From assembly GCF_013523165.1 (NCBI RefSeq), contig NZ_JAAMQI010000001.1, positions 326,090 through 390,089 of the forward strand: a stretch of DNA of 64,000 nt, written 5' to 3'. This DNA comes from Pseudomonas entomophila (GTDB lineage: Bacteria > Pseudomonadota > Gammaproteobacteria > Pseudomonadales > Pseudomonadaceae). Position numbers and translations under genes: made by a program. Under the pieces are notes generated by a model, which was given only the letters and a program-made list of their open reading frames with translations, was not told the DNA's origin and made no database searches. Positions 12,472 to 21,129 of this stretch are shown piece after piece. How positions within the stretch are numbered: the first letter of the stretch is position 1; each line of letters begins with the position of its first letter.

Positions 12472-13077
12472 TCAGCGGCGTATCACGCCGACGCTCAAGC
12501 CTTCGATCACCAGGTCCTGGTCCTTGAGGTCGACTTCGATCGGGGCGAAGTCCGGGTTCTCGGCCAGCAGCCAGACCTTGGTGCCTTCGCGCTTGAACCG
12601 CTTGACCGTGACCTCGTCACCGATACGCGCCACGACGATCTGGCCATTGCGCGCTTCACGGCAGGTGTGGACCGCCAGCAGGTCGCCGTCGTAGATGCCG
12701 ACATCCTTCATGCTCATGCCATGTACCCGCAACAGGTAGTCGGCGCGAGGATGGAAGAAGGCCGGGTTGATGTTGCAGGACTGCTCGATGTGTTGCTGCG
12801 CCAGGATCGGCGCACCTGCCGCCACGCGCCCGACCACGGGCAGGCCGGGTTCTTCCTTGGTCTCGGCACCGGGGATGCGGATGCCGCGAGAGGCGCCGGG
12901 CGTCATCTCGATGGCCCCCTTCCTTGCCAGGGCCTTGAGGTGCTCTTCGGCAGCGTTGGGCGATTTGAAGCCCAGCTCTTGTGCGATCTCGGCACGGGTG
13001 GGAGGGAATCCGTTGTCTTCAAGGCAGCGCTTGATGAAGGCCAGGATTTCGGCTTGGCGTGGCGTCAGTTTCAGCAT
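12472..13077 (-). CDS. lexA: LexA repressor
   Basis: A 201-residue SOS repressor. The winged helix DNA-binding domain spans residues 1-70 ([29 protein letters not shown]). The self-cleavage bond is Ala87-Gly88 in GRVAAGAP. The catalytic dyad is Ser122 (HGMSMKD) and Lys159 (EVTVKRF), each shifted three residues from E. coli numbering. RecA filaments trigger autocleavage. Two consensus LexA boxes lie 11-45 bases upstream, so the gene is autoregulated together with sulA. Pseudomonads of this group often carry a second lexA elsewhere. This one is the lexA1-type by neighbourhood. Confidence 0.97.
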   Translation of the reverse strand: MLKLTPRQAEILAFIKRCLEDNGFPPTRAEIAQELGFKSPNAAEEHLKALARKGAIEMTPGASRGIRIPGAETKEEPGLPVVGRVAAGAPILAQQHIEQSCNINPAFFHPRADYLLRVHGMSMKDVGIYDGDLLAVHTCREARNGQIVVARIGDEVTVKRFKREGTKVWLLAENPDFAPIEVDLKDQDLVIEGLSVGVIRR

Positions 13078-13087
13078 GGCGTTGGCT

Positions 13088-13103
13088 CTGGCTTTTTATA
13101 CAG
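13088..13103. promoter_or_regulatory. LexA box 2 of lexA-sulA
   Basis: CTG-N10-CAG (CTGGCTTTTTATACAG on the plus strand) fits the LexA operator. It lies immediately upstream of the lexA start, 10 bases from the ATG. Confidence 0.85.
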
Positions 13104-13106
13104 TGA

Positions 13107-13122
13107 CTGGGATTATATACAG
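13107..13122. promoter_or_regulatory. LexA box 1 of lexA-sulA, overlapping the -10
   Basis: On the minus strand the site reads CTGTATATAATCCCAG, a near-perfect LexA box. It contains the TATAAT -10 hexamer of lexA (13112-13117), with a weak -35 TTGCAG at 13134-13139. Two boxes four bases apart mirror the E. coli lexA promoter. Confidence 0.9.
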
Positions 13123-13237
13123 GGGTGAGGGCGCTGCAAGCAGGAACTTGCGAACGGTCGTCCGAATCCTTGGCTCGAGAGAAGGCCCGCGCGCGACGAC
13201 AGGTGCAGACGATGGGTGACTTGGCAGTCACATGGCC

Positions 13238-13267
13238 TTGACAGGGGCAGGGAATGAAACGTATGTT
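13238..13267 (+). promoter_or_regulatory. Promoter of psrA
   Basis: Consensus TTGACA (13238-13243), an 18-base spacer and TATGTT (13262-13267). The -10 lies inside the first PsrA box, so autorepression would act by occluding RNA polymerase. Confidence 0.65.
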
Positions 13268-13269
13268 TC
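13256..13269. promoter_or_regulatory. PsrA box 1 upstream of psrA
   Basis: GAAAC-GTAT-GTTTC is a perfect match to the PsrA palindrome and overlaps the psrA -10. Confidence 0.88.
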
Positions 13270-13282
13270 AAACAACTGTTTG
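13269..13282. promoter_or_regulatory. PsrA box 2 upstream of psrA
   Basis: CAAAC-AACT-GTTTG is a second perfect PsrA palindrome. It shares one base with box 1 and ends 14 bases before the psrA start codon. Confidence 0.88.
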
Positions 13283-13296
13283 CGGGTGGAAAGGTC

Positions 13297-13998
13297 ATGG
13301 CTCAATCGGAAACCGTCGAACGCATCCTCGATGCGGCAGAGCAGCTGTTCGCGGAAAAAGGGTTCGCGGAGACGTCTCTGCGCCTGATCACCAGCAAGGC
13401 CGGTGTCAACCTGGCTGCGGTAAATTACCACTTCGGCTCGAAGAAGGCGCTGATCCAGGCCGTTTTTTCGCGCTTTCTCGGCCCGTTCTGCGCCAGCCTG
13501 GAACGTGAGCTGGAGCAGCGCCAGGCACGCCCCGAGCGTCAGGACAGTCTCGAAGCGTTGCTCGAGATGCTGGTCGAGCAGGCGCTGGCCGTGCAGCCGC
13601 GCAGCAACAATGACCTGTCGATCTTCATGCGGTTGCTGGGGCTGGCCTTCAGCGAAAGCCAGGGCCACTTGCGGCGCTATCTGGAGGACATGTACGGCAA
13701 GGTCTTCCGTCGTTACATGCAACTGGTCAACGACGCCGCGCCGCGCATTCCTCCCCTCGAGCTGTTCTGGCGCGTGCATTTCATGCTCGGTGCCGCCGCC
13801 TTCAGCATGTCCGGCATCAAGGCCTTGCGCGCCATTTCCGAAACCGAGTTCGGGGTCGATACCTCGATCGAGCAGGTGATGCGCCTGATGGTGCCGTTCC
13901 TTGCTGCTGGCATGCGCGCCGATAGCGGCGTGACCGACCCGGCCATGGCCGCCGCCCAGGTGCGGCCGCGCAGCAAGTCGACCCCTGCCAAGGCCTGA
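13297..13998 (+). CDS. psrA: Fatty-acid-responsive TetR-type regulator PsrA
   Basis: A 233-residue TetR-family protein. The helix-turn-helix (residues 1-50) reads ILDAAEQLFAEKGFAETSLRLITSKAGVNLAAVNYHF, closely matching PsrA of P. putida and P. aeruginosa. The C-terminal half is a helical ligand domain. PsrA binds (G/C)AAAC-N2-4-GTTT(G/C), releases DNA on binding long-chain fatty acids, represses the fadBA5-type operon and itself, and activates rpoS. Two perfect operators lie directly upstream here and a one-mismatch operator lies before fadB in the same window. Diverges from lexA. Confidence 0.95.
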   Translation: MAQSETVERILDAAEQLFAEKGFAETSLRLITSKAGVNLAAVNYHFGSKKALIQAVFSRFLGPFCASLERELEQRQARPERQDSLEALLEMLVEQALAVQPRSNNDLSIFMRLLGLAFSESQGHLRRYLEDMYGKVFRRYMQLVNDAAPRIPPLELFWRVHFMLGAAAFSMSGIKALRAISETEFGVDTSIEQVMRLMVPFLAAGMRADSGVTDPAMAAAQVRPRSKSTPAKA

Positions 13999-14026
13999 GC
14001 CCTGCGCCGCGCATCGTTGCAGGGCT
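13998..14026 (+). terminator. Hairpin after psrA
   Basis: An 8-bp perfect stem AGCCCTGC / GCAGGGCT with a 13-base loop begins at the psrA stop codon. No T tract follows, so it is either a Rho-assisted terminator or an mRNA-end stabiliser. The rest of the gap to nagZ holds nothing else clear. Confidence 0.45.
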
Positions 14027-14148
14027 GGGCGTCCCCGTTCAGCTCGGATAAGCTGCGCGGCGGCGCTTTTCCGTTCGCGGCTTCATCACGCGACCGGCGC
14101 GGGCGCCTCTTCATTTTCGTACGCTGCGTTTCACGCTAAGGATTCAAC

Positions 14149-15159
14149 ATGCCCATTGGCCTGCAAGGCTCCCTGATGGTGGACATCGCCGGCACCTGGC
14201 TGACCGCCGAGGACCGGCACCTGCTGCGTCAGCCCGAAGTAGCGGGCCTGATCATCTTCGCACGCAACATCGACAGCCCCCGGCAGGTGCGTGAACTGTG
14301 CGCGTCCATTCGCGCCATACGGCCTGACCTGATCCTGGCCGTCGATCAGGAGGGCGGGCGGGTCCAGCGTCTGCGTCAGGGCTTCGTGCGCTTGCCCGCC
14401 ATGCGCGCCATCGGCGAATGCGCCAATGCCTCGTCGTTGGCCGAAGCCTGTGGTTGGCTGATGGCGACCGAAGTGCTGGCAGCAGGCCTGGACCTGAGCT
14501 TCGCACCTGTGCTCGACCTCGATCACCAGCGTAGCGCCGTGGTCGGCACCCGCGCCTTCGAGGGTGATCCGCAGCGTGTGGTGGCGCTGGCCGGTGCTTT
14601 CATTGACGGGATGAAGGCGGCAGGCATGGCGGCCTGCGGCAAGCATTTCCCAGGCCATGGCTGGGCCGAGGCGGACTCGCACGTGGCCATTCCGACCGAC
14701 GAGCGCAGCCTCGAGACGCTGCGGGCGGTCGACATGCTGCCGTTCGCGCGACTGGGTGATCGACTGGCCGCCGTGATGCCGGCCCACGTGATCTACCCTC
14801 AGGTCGACACACTGCCTGCCGGGTTCTCGCGCCGCTGGTTGCAGGACATCCTGCGCGGTGAGCTGGGTTTCGACGGCGTGATTTTCAGTGATGACCTGTC
14901 GATGGCCGGTGCCCACGTGGTCGGCGATGCGGCCAGTCGCATCGAGGCCGCGCTCACGGCCGGGTGCGACATGGGGCTGGTCTGTAACGACCGTGCGGCG
15001 GCCGAGCTGGCCTTGTCGGCCGCCCAGCGTCTCGGCGTCAGTCCTTCGCCCCGTATCGCGCGGATGCGCGGCCGTGGCACGGCCGGTATCGACTACCGTG
15101 CGCAGCCGCGCTGGCTGGCGGCGCTGACGGCGCTCAAGGAAGCCGGCCTGGTCGAGTGA
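14149..15159 (+). CDS. nagZ: Beta-N-acetylhexosaminidase NagZ
   Basis: A 336-residue cytoplasmic glycoside hydrolase family 3 enzyme. It has the family signature KHFPGHG (residues 165-171) followed by DSH (Asp176, His178, the mobile acid/base dyad) and the nucleophile Asp248 in FSDDLSM. It removes GlcNAc from GlcNAc-anhydroMurNAc peptides during cell-wall recycling. Its products can signal AmpR-controlled beta-lactamase induction in pseudomonads. The substrates are produced by lytic transglycosylases such as slt and mltD, both also in this window. ATG 14149 has AAGGA upstream. The position after psrA is conserved. Confidence 0.96.
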   Translation: MPIGLQGSLMVDIAGTWLTAEDRHLLRQPEVAGLIIFARNIDSPRQVRELCASIRAIRPDLILAVDQEGGRVQRLRQGFVRLPAMRAIGECANASSLAEACGWLMATEVLAAGLDLSFAPVLDLDHQRSAVVGTRAFEGDPQRVVALAGAFIDGMKAAGMAACGKHFPGHGWAEADSHVAIPTDERSLETLRAVDMLPFARLGDRLAAVMPAHVIYPQVDTLPAGFSRRWLQDILRGELGFDGVIFSDDLSMAGAHVVGDAASRIEAALTAGCDMGLVCNDRAAAELALSAAQRLGVSPSPRIARMRGRGTAGIDYRAQPRWLAALTALKEAGLVE

Positions 15160-15248
15160 ACCTGTCGTCGAGCGGCCTTGCCGACGTTGCTGAACCGACG
15201 CGTGCCTCGCTCGGTCTATCCCAGCGGTTGACCCCTGAGGAGCGAGGC

Positions 15249-16253
15249 ATGCGTGGCAAGAACCTGACCTTGATGGCGCTGGCCATCGTGCTGTGCCAGC
15301 CGGCGCTCGGGCGTGAGTATCGCTACAGTGACGCCCACCTGCATTACGTGGATTTCTTCCAGGAAAGCGAAGGCATGCCGGCGCTGCTGAAGGCCATGGA
15401 TGCCGCCGGCATCGAGCATTCGATGATCTCGGGCATCCCGGTGGCGAAGAAGTGGCACGAGGACGAACCCAAGCGCCCTCGTTACTACGCCGGGGACGAT
15501 GCGGCGGCGTACTGGTACAGCGCCACGGACGTGTACGTGGCCGCTGCCTTGCAAGGCCTGCCGCCTGCGCAGCGTCAGCGCTTTCATCCCTTTCTGAGTG
15601 GCTTCAATCCGGTCGACAAGAATGCGGCCGCCCATGTCGAGCGCATGCTCGACCTGTACCCGGGTTTCTGGCAAGGCCTGGGCGAGGTCTTCACGCGCCA
15701 TGACGACCTGACGGCCCTGACCAGCGGTGATACACCACGGGCCAACAACGAAGCGATGGACCTGATCTACACGCTGGCCGCCAAGCGCGACCTGCCCGTG
15801 CTGGTGCATTCGAACATCACCTCCAAGCGCGAGCGCAACCCGCTGTACCTGGCTGAAATCGAAGGGCCATTGGGCAAGCATCCGCAGACGCGCTTCATCT
15901 GGGCGCACGCTGGTGCCAGCCTGGAAATCCACCGCCACCAGACGCAGATGGATTTCCTGCTGCCTGAGGTCACTCGATTGCTCGAGCACCATGCCAACCT
16001 GTTCATCGACCTGTCGTGGAGCGTGCGCGAGCCTTATCTGCTGGACGCGCAGGGCAAGCCTCGCCAGGCCTGGGTCGAGCTGGTCACGCGCTTTCCTGAT
16101 CGCTTCCTGCTGGGCTCGGACGTGGTCGGGCGCTTCGACAGCCTGGGCGAGCAGATGCACGGTTTCGACGTGTTTCTCGATGCGCTGCCCGAACCCGTGG
16201 CGCGTCGGGTGGCGCGGGACAACTTCCTGGCGCTGTTGCCCAAAGCCAAATGA
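15249..16253 (+). CDS. Exported amidohydrolase-family protein
   Basis: A 334-residue protein. The start at 15249 has GAGGAG eight bases upstream and gives a signal peptide (MRGKNLTLMALAIVLCQPALG). After it come metal-site motifs of a TIM-barrel amidohydrolase (Amidohydro_2 type): DAHLHYVDF, LPVLVHSN, FIWAHAG and the late Asp in FLLGSDVVG. The likely site is periplasmic. Substrate unknown; relatives include lactonases and decarboxylases. The frame is open upstream to 15156, overlapping nagZ, but that extension lacks a ribosome site and would bury the signal peptide. It may be co-transcribed with nagZ. Confidence 0.82.
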   Translation: MRGKNLTLMALAIVLCQPALGREYRYSDAHLHYVDFFQESEGMPALLKAMDAAGIEHSMISGIPVAKKWHEDEPKRPRYYAGDDAAAYWYSATDVYVAAALQGLPPAQRQRFHPFLSGFNPVDKNAAAHVERMLDLYPGFWQGLGEVFTRHDDLTALTSGDTPRANNEAMDLIYTLAAKRDLPVLVHSNITSKRERNPLYLAEIEGPLGKHPQTRFIWAHAGASLEIHRHQTQMDFLLPEVTRLLEHHANLFIDLSWSVREPYLLDAQGKPRQAWVELVTRFPDRFLLGSDVVGRFDSLGEQMHGFDVFLDALPEPVARRVARDNFLALLPKAK

Positions 16254-16278
16254 CCGAGCGCAGGCAGGCGGAAACGCG

Positions 16279-16336
16279 AACGCCCCGCCTGCTTCGCGTG
16301 AGCAGGGCGCTCAGGTCGCGAAACGGGCGGGGCGTT
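16279..16336. terminator. Long inverted repeat between convergent genes
   Basis: AACGCCCCGCC (16279-16289) and GGCGGGGCGTT (16326-16336) form an 11-bp perfect stem. Inside it CTGCT/AGCAG (16289-16305) can form a second hairpin. It lies between the amidohydrolase and fabB stops and probably ends both transcripts. Confidence 0.6.
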
Positions 16337-16355
16337 GCGTGTCGCCAGGGCGGTG

Positions 16356-17576
16356 TTACTGGCCCTGCCAGCGCTTGAGCACCAGGGTGGCGTTGGTGCC
16401 GCCGAAGCCGAAGCTGTTGCTCATGACCGTATCGATCTTGGCGTCTTCCTGGGTTTGGCGAACGATCGGCAGATCGGCGACCGCAGGGTCCAGCTCATCG
16501 ATGTTGGCCGAGCCGGCGATGAAGTTGTTCTCCATCATCAGCATGCAGTAGATCGCCTCGTGCACGCCCGCAGCGCCCAGCGAGTGACCGGACAGGCTCT
16601 TGGTGGAGCTGATGGCCGGTGCCTTGTCGCCGAACACTTCGCGCACGCCCTTCATCTCGGCAACGTCGCCGACCGGCGTGGACGTACCGTGAGTGTTCAG
16701 GTAGTCGATCGGTGCATCGACGGTGGACAGCGCCATCTGCATGCAGCGCACGGCACCTTCACCGCTCGGGGCGACCATGTCGTAACCGTCGGACGTGGCG
16801 CCGTAGCCCACGACTTCGGCGTAGATCTTCGCGCCACGGGCCAGGGCGTGTTCGAGTTCCTCGACCACGACCATGCCACCACCACCGGCGATGACGAAAC
16901 CGTCGCGGTCCGCATCGTACGCACGCGAGGCCAGCTCGGGCGTGTCGTTGCGCTTGCTCGACAGGGCGCCCATGGCATCGAACAGGAACGACTGGCTCCA
17001 GTGCTCTTCTTCACCGCCACCGGCGAAGACGATGTCCTGCTTGCCCATCTGGATCTGTTCCATGGCGGTGCCGATGCAGTGCGCGCTGGTGGCGCAGGCC
17101 GAGGCGATGGAGTAGTTCAGGCCCTTGATCTTGAACGGCGTGGCCAGGCAGGCCGAGACCGTGCTGCTCATGGTGCGGGTGACCCGGTAGGGGCCGACGC
17201 GCTTGACGCCTTTCTCGCGCAGGATGTCCAGCGCTTCCATCTGGTTCAGGGTCGACGCGCCGCCGGAGCCGGCGATCAGGCCCGTTCGTGGGTTCGACAC
17301 CTGCTCTTCGCTCAGGCCCGAATCCTTGATCGCGTCGGCCATCGCCAGGTAGGCGTAGGCGGCTGCATGGCCGACGAAGCGGAAGACCTTGCGGTCGATC
17401 AGTTCTTCGAGGTTGAGGTCGATCGAGCCGGACACCTGGCTACGCAGCCCCATTTCCTTGTATTCCGGGTTGAAACGAATGCCCGGACGGCTGTTGCGCA
17501 GGTTTTCGGTGACGGTAGCTTTGTCATTGCCCAGGCACGACACGATGCCCAGACCAGTGATAACGACGCGGCGCAT
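16356..17576 (-). CDS. fabB: 3-oxoacyl-ACP synthase I FabB
   Basis: A 406-residue condensing enzyme. The nucleophile is Cys161 ([12 protein letters not shown]), with catalytic His296 ([11 protein letters not shown]) and His331 ([15 protein letters not shown]). FabB elongates cis-3-decenoyl-ACP and is needed for unsaturated fatty acid synthesis. It lies 11 bases after fabA and is co-transcribed with it. Length and motifs are normal. Confidence 0.97.
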   Translation of the reverse strand: MRRVVITGLGIVSCLGNDKATVTENLRNSRPGIRFNPEYKEMGLRSQVSGSIDLNLEELIDRKVFRFVGHAAAYAYLAMADAIKDSGLSEEQVSNPRTGLIAGSGGASTLNQMEALDILREKGVKRVGPYRVTRTMSSTVSACLATPFKIKGLNYSIASACATSAHCIGTAMEQIQMGKQDIVFAGGGEEEHWSQSFLFDAMGALSSKRNDTPELASRAYDADRDGFVIAGGGGMVVVEELEHALARGAKIYAEVVGYGATSDGYDMVAPSGEGAVRCMQMALSTVDAPIDYLNTHGTSTPVGDVAEMKGVREVFGDKAPAISSTKSLSGHSLGAAGVHEAIYCMLMMENNFIAGSANIDELDPAVADLPIVRQTQEDAKIDTVMSNSFGFGGTNATLVLKRWQGQ

Positions 17577-17587
17577 GCGAATAACCC

Positions 17588-18103
17588 TTAGAAGTTGTCA
17601 GTGGAGGTGAACACGCCGACCCGCAGGCCTTCGGCGGTGTAGATCTCGCGGCCGTCGACGCTGACCGAACCATCGGCGATGGCCATGTTCAGCTTGCCTT
17701 TGAGCACGCGCTTGATGTGAATGTTGTAGGTCACCTTCTTGGCGGTCGGCAGGACCTGGCCGAAGAATTTCACCTCGCCCGAACCCAGCGCGCGGCCGCG
17801 GCCCGGCAGGTCCTGCCAGCCGAGGAAGAAACCGACCAACTGCCACATGGCGTCCAGGCCCAGGCAGCCTGGCATCACCGGGTCGCCTTCGAAATGGCAG
17901 GCGAAGAACCACAGGTCAGGATTGATGTCCAGCTCGGCGACCAGCTCACCCTTGCCATACTTGCCACCTTCGGCACTGATGTGCGTGATGCGGTCGACCA
18001 TCAGCATGTTGGGGGCGGGCAGTTGCGCATTACCTGGGCCGAACAGCTCACCGCGACTGCAGCGCAGCAGGTCTTCCCGGGTAAAGGCGTTTTGTTTGGT
18101 CAT
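17588..18103 (-). CDS. fabA: 3-hydroxydecanoyl-ACP dehydratase/isomerase FabA
   Basis: A 171-residue hot-dog fold enzyme. Catalytic His70 sits in [12 protein letters not shown] and Asp84 in GLDAMWQ. It dehydrates 3-hydroxydecanoyl-ACP and isomerises trans-2 to cis-3-decenoyl-ACP, the branch point to unsaturated fatty acids, and FabB uses the product. AGGAG precedes the start. In P. aeruginosa fabAB is repressed by DesT, and a partial DesT-like sequence lies about 130-150 bases upstream here. Confidence 0.97.
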   Translation of the reverse strand: MTKQNAFTREDLLRCSRGELFGPGNAQLPAPNMLMVDRITHISAEGGKYGKGELVAELDINPDLWFFACHFEGDPVMPGCLGLDAMWQLVGFFLGWQDLPGRGRALGSGEVKFFGQVLPTAKKVTYNIHIKRVLKGKLNMAIADGSVSVDGREIYTAEGLRVGVFTSTDNF

Positions 18104-18233
18104 GCGAGCTCCTCAATAATCCCCAAGGTGGCGGGGGCAATCTTCCCGGCCTGGCCCGAGCCTAATGAGCATCGGGTCGGCAGCCTACAGGTAGACTATT
18201 GCGTTGTGGTGAAAGTCACAGTGGATCGGTGAT

Positions 18234-18251
18234 CAGGTACAAGTGTGCACT
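18234..18251 (-). promoter_or_regulatory. Possible DesT-type operator upstream of fabA
   Basis: Read on the minus strand, AGTGCACACTTGTACCTG matches 11 of the first 13 positions of the P. aeruginosa DesT site as I remember it, then diverges. It is placed upstream of fabA as expected, but the right half is poor. Confidence 0.28.
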
Positions 18252-18310
18252 GAAAAGACGTATTTTCAGGTGCGACGGGCATCCTGTCCAGTCTTTAAGA
18301 CTGCCGCACT

Positions 18311-20239
18311 TTAGCATTTATCGCCAGTCACGGCAGTTCGAGTGGACGTCCAGCGGTCGAGCACACGTCGTAAATCGCTACGTTGGAAGGGCTTTGCGAG
18401 GTAATCGTCCATGCCTGCGTCCAGGCAGCGCTGACGATCGCCCGGCGCAGCACTGGCGGTGAGGGCGATGATCGGCACCTGCTGACCATGGGGCAGGTGC
18501 CGGATGCGGCGCGTCGCTGCGAAGCCATCCAGGCCGGGCAGACGGCAGTCCATCAGGATCGCGTCGAACCGCCGCTGCTCGACCGCATCGATCGCCTGCT
18601 GCCCGTCACCGGCGACCTGGGTGTGGTAGCCCAGGCTGTGGAGCATGGCGAGGGTCACGGTCTGGTTCACGGCATTGTCCTCGACCACCAGCACCTCGCG
18701 GTCCTGGCCCGGTGCGGTATCGCCTTCGGCAGGCTCGCCCGGTTCGACGTCGGGAGAGGCCCAGCGCAAGGGCAGCGTCAGGGTGAACGTCGACCCATGG
18801 TGTTCGTGGCTCTGCGCCTGCAGTCGGCCGCCCATGCGTTCGGCGAGCGTACGGGCGATCGACAGCCCCAGGCCGGTGCCGCCGTAGCGCCGGGAGATCG
18901 AACTGTCGGCTTGCTGGAAGGCCACGAACATCGCCTCCAGGCGCGACGGGTCGATGCCGATGCCGGTGTCGCACACCGCGCAGGTCAGCTCGAGGGCCTG
19001 GGAGGTAAGCCGGCGCCACTGCACCTCGACGGTGACGTGCCCCTGTTCGGTGAACTTCAACGCGTTGCCGATCAGGTTCAAAAGAATCTGCCGGATACGG
19101 GTCGGATCGCCGATGACCTGCAAGGCGTCCACACCTTTGGCCAGGTGCGTCTCCAGTTGCAGGCCGCGCGCCCGCGCCAGGTGCTGGAAGGCGTGCACGC
19201 ATCGGCTGACCAGGTCGCCCGGGGCGAACGCGACCGCTTCCAGCTGCACGCTCGTGCGCTCCAGGCGCGAAAAGTCGAGGATGTCGTTGATGACCTTGAG
19301 CAGGTGGCCGGTCGATTCGCTGGCCACCGTGGTGTATTCGGCCTGCTCGCGGGTCAAGTCGGTGGTCTGCAGCAGTTGCAGCATGCCCAGCACCCCGTTC
19401 ATGGGGGTGCGCAGTTCGTGGCTCATCATGGCCAGGAAGTCGGACTTGGCCCGGTTGGCCTGCTCGGCCTCCTCGCGCGCCTGGACCAGTTGGGCGATCG
19501 CTTGCTGCTGTTCGCGGCTGGCACGGTCCAGGGCGCTGGCCAGGCTGTTGATGTGACGGGCCAGGCGCCCCAGTTCGTTGTCGTCCGCCACCGGCAAGGG
19601 CGTATCGAAATCACCCTGCTGGAGCGCCTTGACGGTTTGCGCCATGTCGCTGATCGGCTGTGCCAGGCTACGGGCCAGACGTCGCGCGAGGACGAAGGTG
19701 AAGGCCAGCGCGCACAGCGCCAGGATGATCGCCTTGATGACGATCTCCTGCTGCCGTTCGTTGAACGCATCGTCGGACATGCCGACGATCACCCGGCCCA
19801 GGTAATCGTCGCCGACCTGCGGCGCAGGGTATTTGCCCTGGCCGAGAAAATCGTTGTCCAGGACGATGCGCTGGAGGCGGATCGGAGCCTGAAAGACTTC
19901 GATGCGCTGCGGTCGCGGGGTGCCTGCGTCCGGTTGCTCGACATAGGTCAGGATGTGATTGCGGCTGTCCTGCACCTCGAGAAAGCGCACGTGCGGGATG
20001 CTCAAGGTAGCGCGCATCAGGCTGTCGAGCACCTGGCTGTTGCCGGAGATCACCCCGTATTCCGACGCCGGTGCCAGTTGGCTGGCGATCAGCTGCCCGG
20101 TGTGGTTGAGCTCCTGGCGCAGATCCTGGATACGCACGAAAGTGAAGAAGCCGATCAGCAGCAGGGTCAGCAACAGCGCTGGCCCCAGGCTGATGAGCTG
20201 GGTACGGGTCTGGATGCCCCAGTTCAGGCGCAAGCTCAT
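18311..20239 (-). CDS. Hybrid sensor histidine kinase with receiver domain
   Basis: A 642-residue inner-membrane kinase. TM1 is residues 15-36. A periplasmic sensor region (about 37-165) resembles CHASE8/double-Cache-less sensors. TM2 is 166-186, then HAMP and a short coiled coil. HisKA has His274 in [10 protein letters not shown]. HATPase boxes are N ([10 protein letters not shown]), G1 (CDTGIGID) and G2 (GGTGLGLS). A C-terminal receiver domain has phospho-acceptor Asp564 (LMDCRLPG) and Lys616. Its ATG overlaps the stop of the upstream binding-protein gene (ATGA), so it is translationally coupled. No separate response regulator or Hpt gene is next to it, so output must go through a distant partner. 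Confidence 0.93.
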   Translation of the reverse strand: MSLRLNWGIQTRTQLISLGPALLLTLLLIGFFTFVRIQDLRQELNHTGQLIASQLAPASEYGVISGNSQVLDSLMRATLSIPHVRFLEVQDSRNHILTYVEQPDAGTPRPQRIEVFQAPIRLQRIVLDNDFLGQGKYPAPQVGDDYLGRVIVGMSDDAFNERQQEIVIKAIILALCALAFTFVLARRLARSLAQPISDMAQTVKALQQGDFDTPLPVADDNELGRLARHINSLASALDRASREQQQAIAQLVQAREEAEQANRAKSDFLAMMSHELRTPMNGVLGMLQLLQTTDLTREQAEYTTVASESTGHLLKVINDILDFSRLERTSVQLEAVAFAPGDLVSRCVHAFQHLARARGLQLETHLAKGVDALQVIGDPTRIRQILLNLIGNALKFTEQGHVTVEVQWRRLTSQALELTCAVCDTGIGIDPSRLEAMFVAFQQADSSISRRYGGTGLGLSIARTLAERMGGRLQAQSHEHHGSTFTLTLPLRWASPDVEPGEPAEGDTAPGQDREVLVVEDNAVNQTVTLAMLHSLGYHTQVAGDGQQAIDAVEQRRFDAILMDCRLPGLDGFAATRRIRHLPHGQQVPIIALTASAAPGDRQRCLDAGMDDYLAKPFQRSDLRRVLDRWTSTRTAVTGDKC

Positions 20240-21129
20240 GGCGACGTGCCTTCTTCGGTCAGGGCCAGCCCGGCGGCCTTCGTGTCGATCGGGCCCAGGC
20301 CGAGCGCCCGCGCCACCTGCTGGTTGCCGAGCACACCGAAGCGGGCAGGGTAATGGCTGCGGGGCCACAGGCTCGGCGGCCGATCCAGCAACTGATCGAG
20401 TTCGCTCAGCCAGTCCTGCTGGTCACTGTAGGTGGTGGCCAGGGCGCCCGCGCGCACGAAGCCGGCACTGGGGCCGATCAGGGCCAGTTGCCGGCCATAA
20501 CTGCTCAGCAGCACGTTCTTCGCGGTCTTGGAGTTGTAGACGTCAGGGTCATCCAGGCCGAGCAGCACGTCGCTGCTGGCCAGAATCTGTTGCAGCGGAC
20601 GATTGTCGGTCGGCTGCTGCCAGGCCTGGGCCACGACTTCCAGGTCGAGCGGTGCGGCGGCGCGGTTGAGCTCGGCCAGCAGAAAGCCGCTGTCGTTGCC
20701 ATGCAGGACGCCGACGCGGCGCGCCGTGGGCAGCAGGTAGCGTATCAGGCGCAACTGCCTGTCCAGGGGTGGGTCGCTCCACAGCAGGCTGAGGAACCCA
20801 GGCCGCGCCGCACCCAGGCGGCGCTGCGCCTGGACGCGGCTGACGCGCAGGGCCAGGGCAGGGGGGCCGGCATTTTCGCCCAGCCGCCACTCGAGCGCGT
20901 CGGCATCGAGCAGAATCAGCCGCGTCTCGGGCGTGAGCCGGGCAGGGCGCGGCAGTTGCGTCACCGTTTCGAAGCGCACGTGGTCGGCAGGGCGACGCGC
21001 CTGCAGCGCCTCGGCGAACGCCCGCATGCTCGGCTCTTCCCGCGCGCCCACCACCAGCACTTCGTGTGCCGAAAGCGAACCCAGCGGGCAGACCAGCGTC
21101 AGCAGCGCCAGACACCACCAGCGCCTCAT
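20236..21129 (-). CDS. Periplasmic binding protein of the ABC_sub_bind type
   Basis: A 297-residue protein with a signal peptide ([23 protein letters not shown]) and a two-lobed periplasmic-binding pattern ([46 protein letters not shown]) typical of PF04392-like proteins. No ABC permease or ATPase gene is nearby. It lies between a TonB-dependent receptor and a hybrid kinase, with one-base and four-base overlaps on each side. I infer a sensory role: ligand capture and presentation to the kinase's periplasmic domain. The start overlaps the receptor stop as TGATG. Confidence 0.82.
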   Translation of the reverse strand: MRRWWCLALLTLVCPLGSLSAHEVLVVGAREEPSMRAFAEALQARRPADHVRFETVTQLPRPARLTPETRLILLDADALEWRLGENAGPPALALRVSRVQAQRRLGAARPGFLSLLWSDPPLDRQLRLIRYLLPTARRVGVLHGNDSGFLLAELNRAAAPLDLEVVAQAWQQPTDNRPLQQILASSDVLLGLDDPDVYNSKTAKNVLLSSYGRQLALIGPSAGFVRAGALATTYSDQQDWLSELDQLLDRPPSLWPRSHYPARFGVLGNQQVARALGLGPIDTKAAGLALTEEGTSP

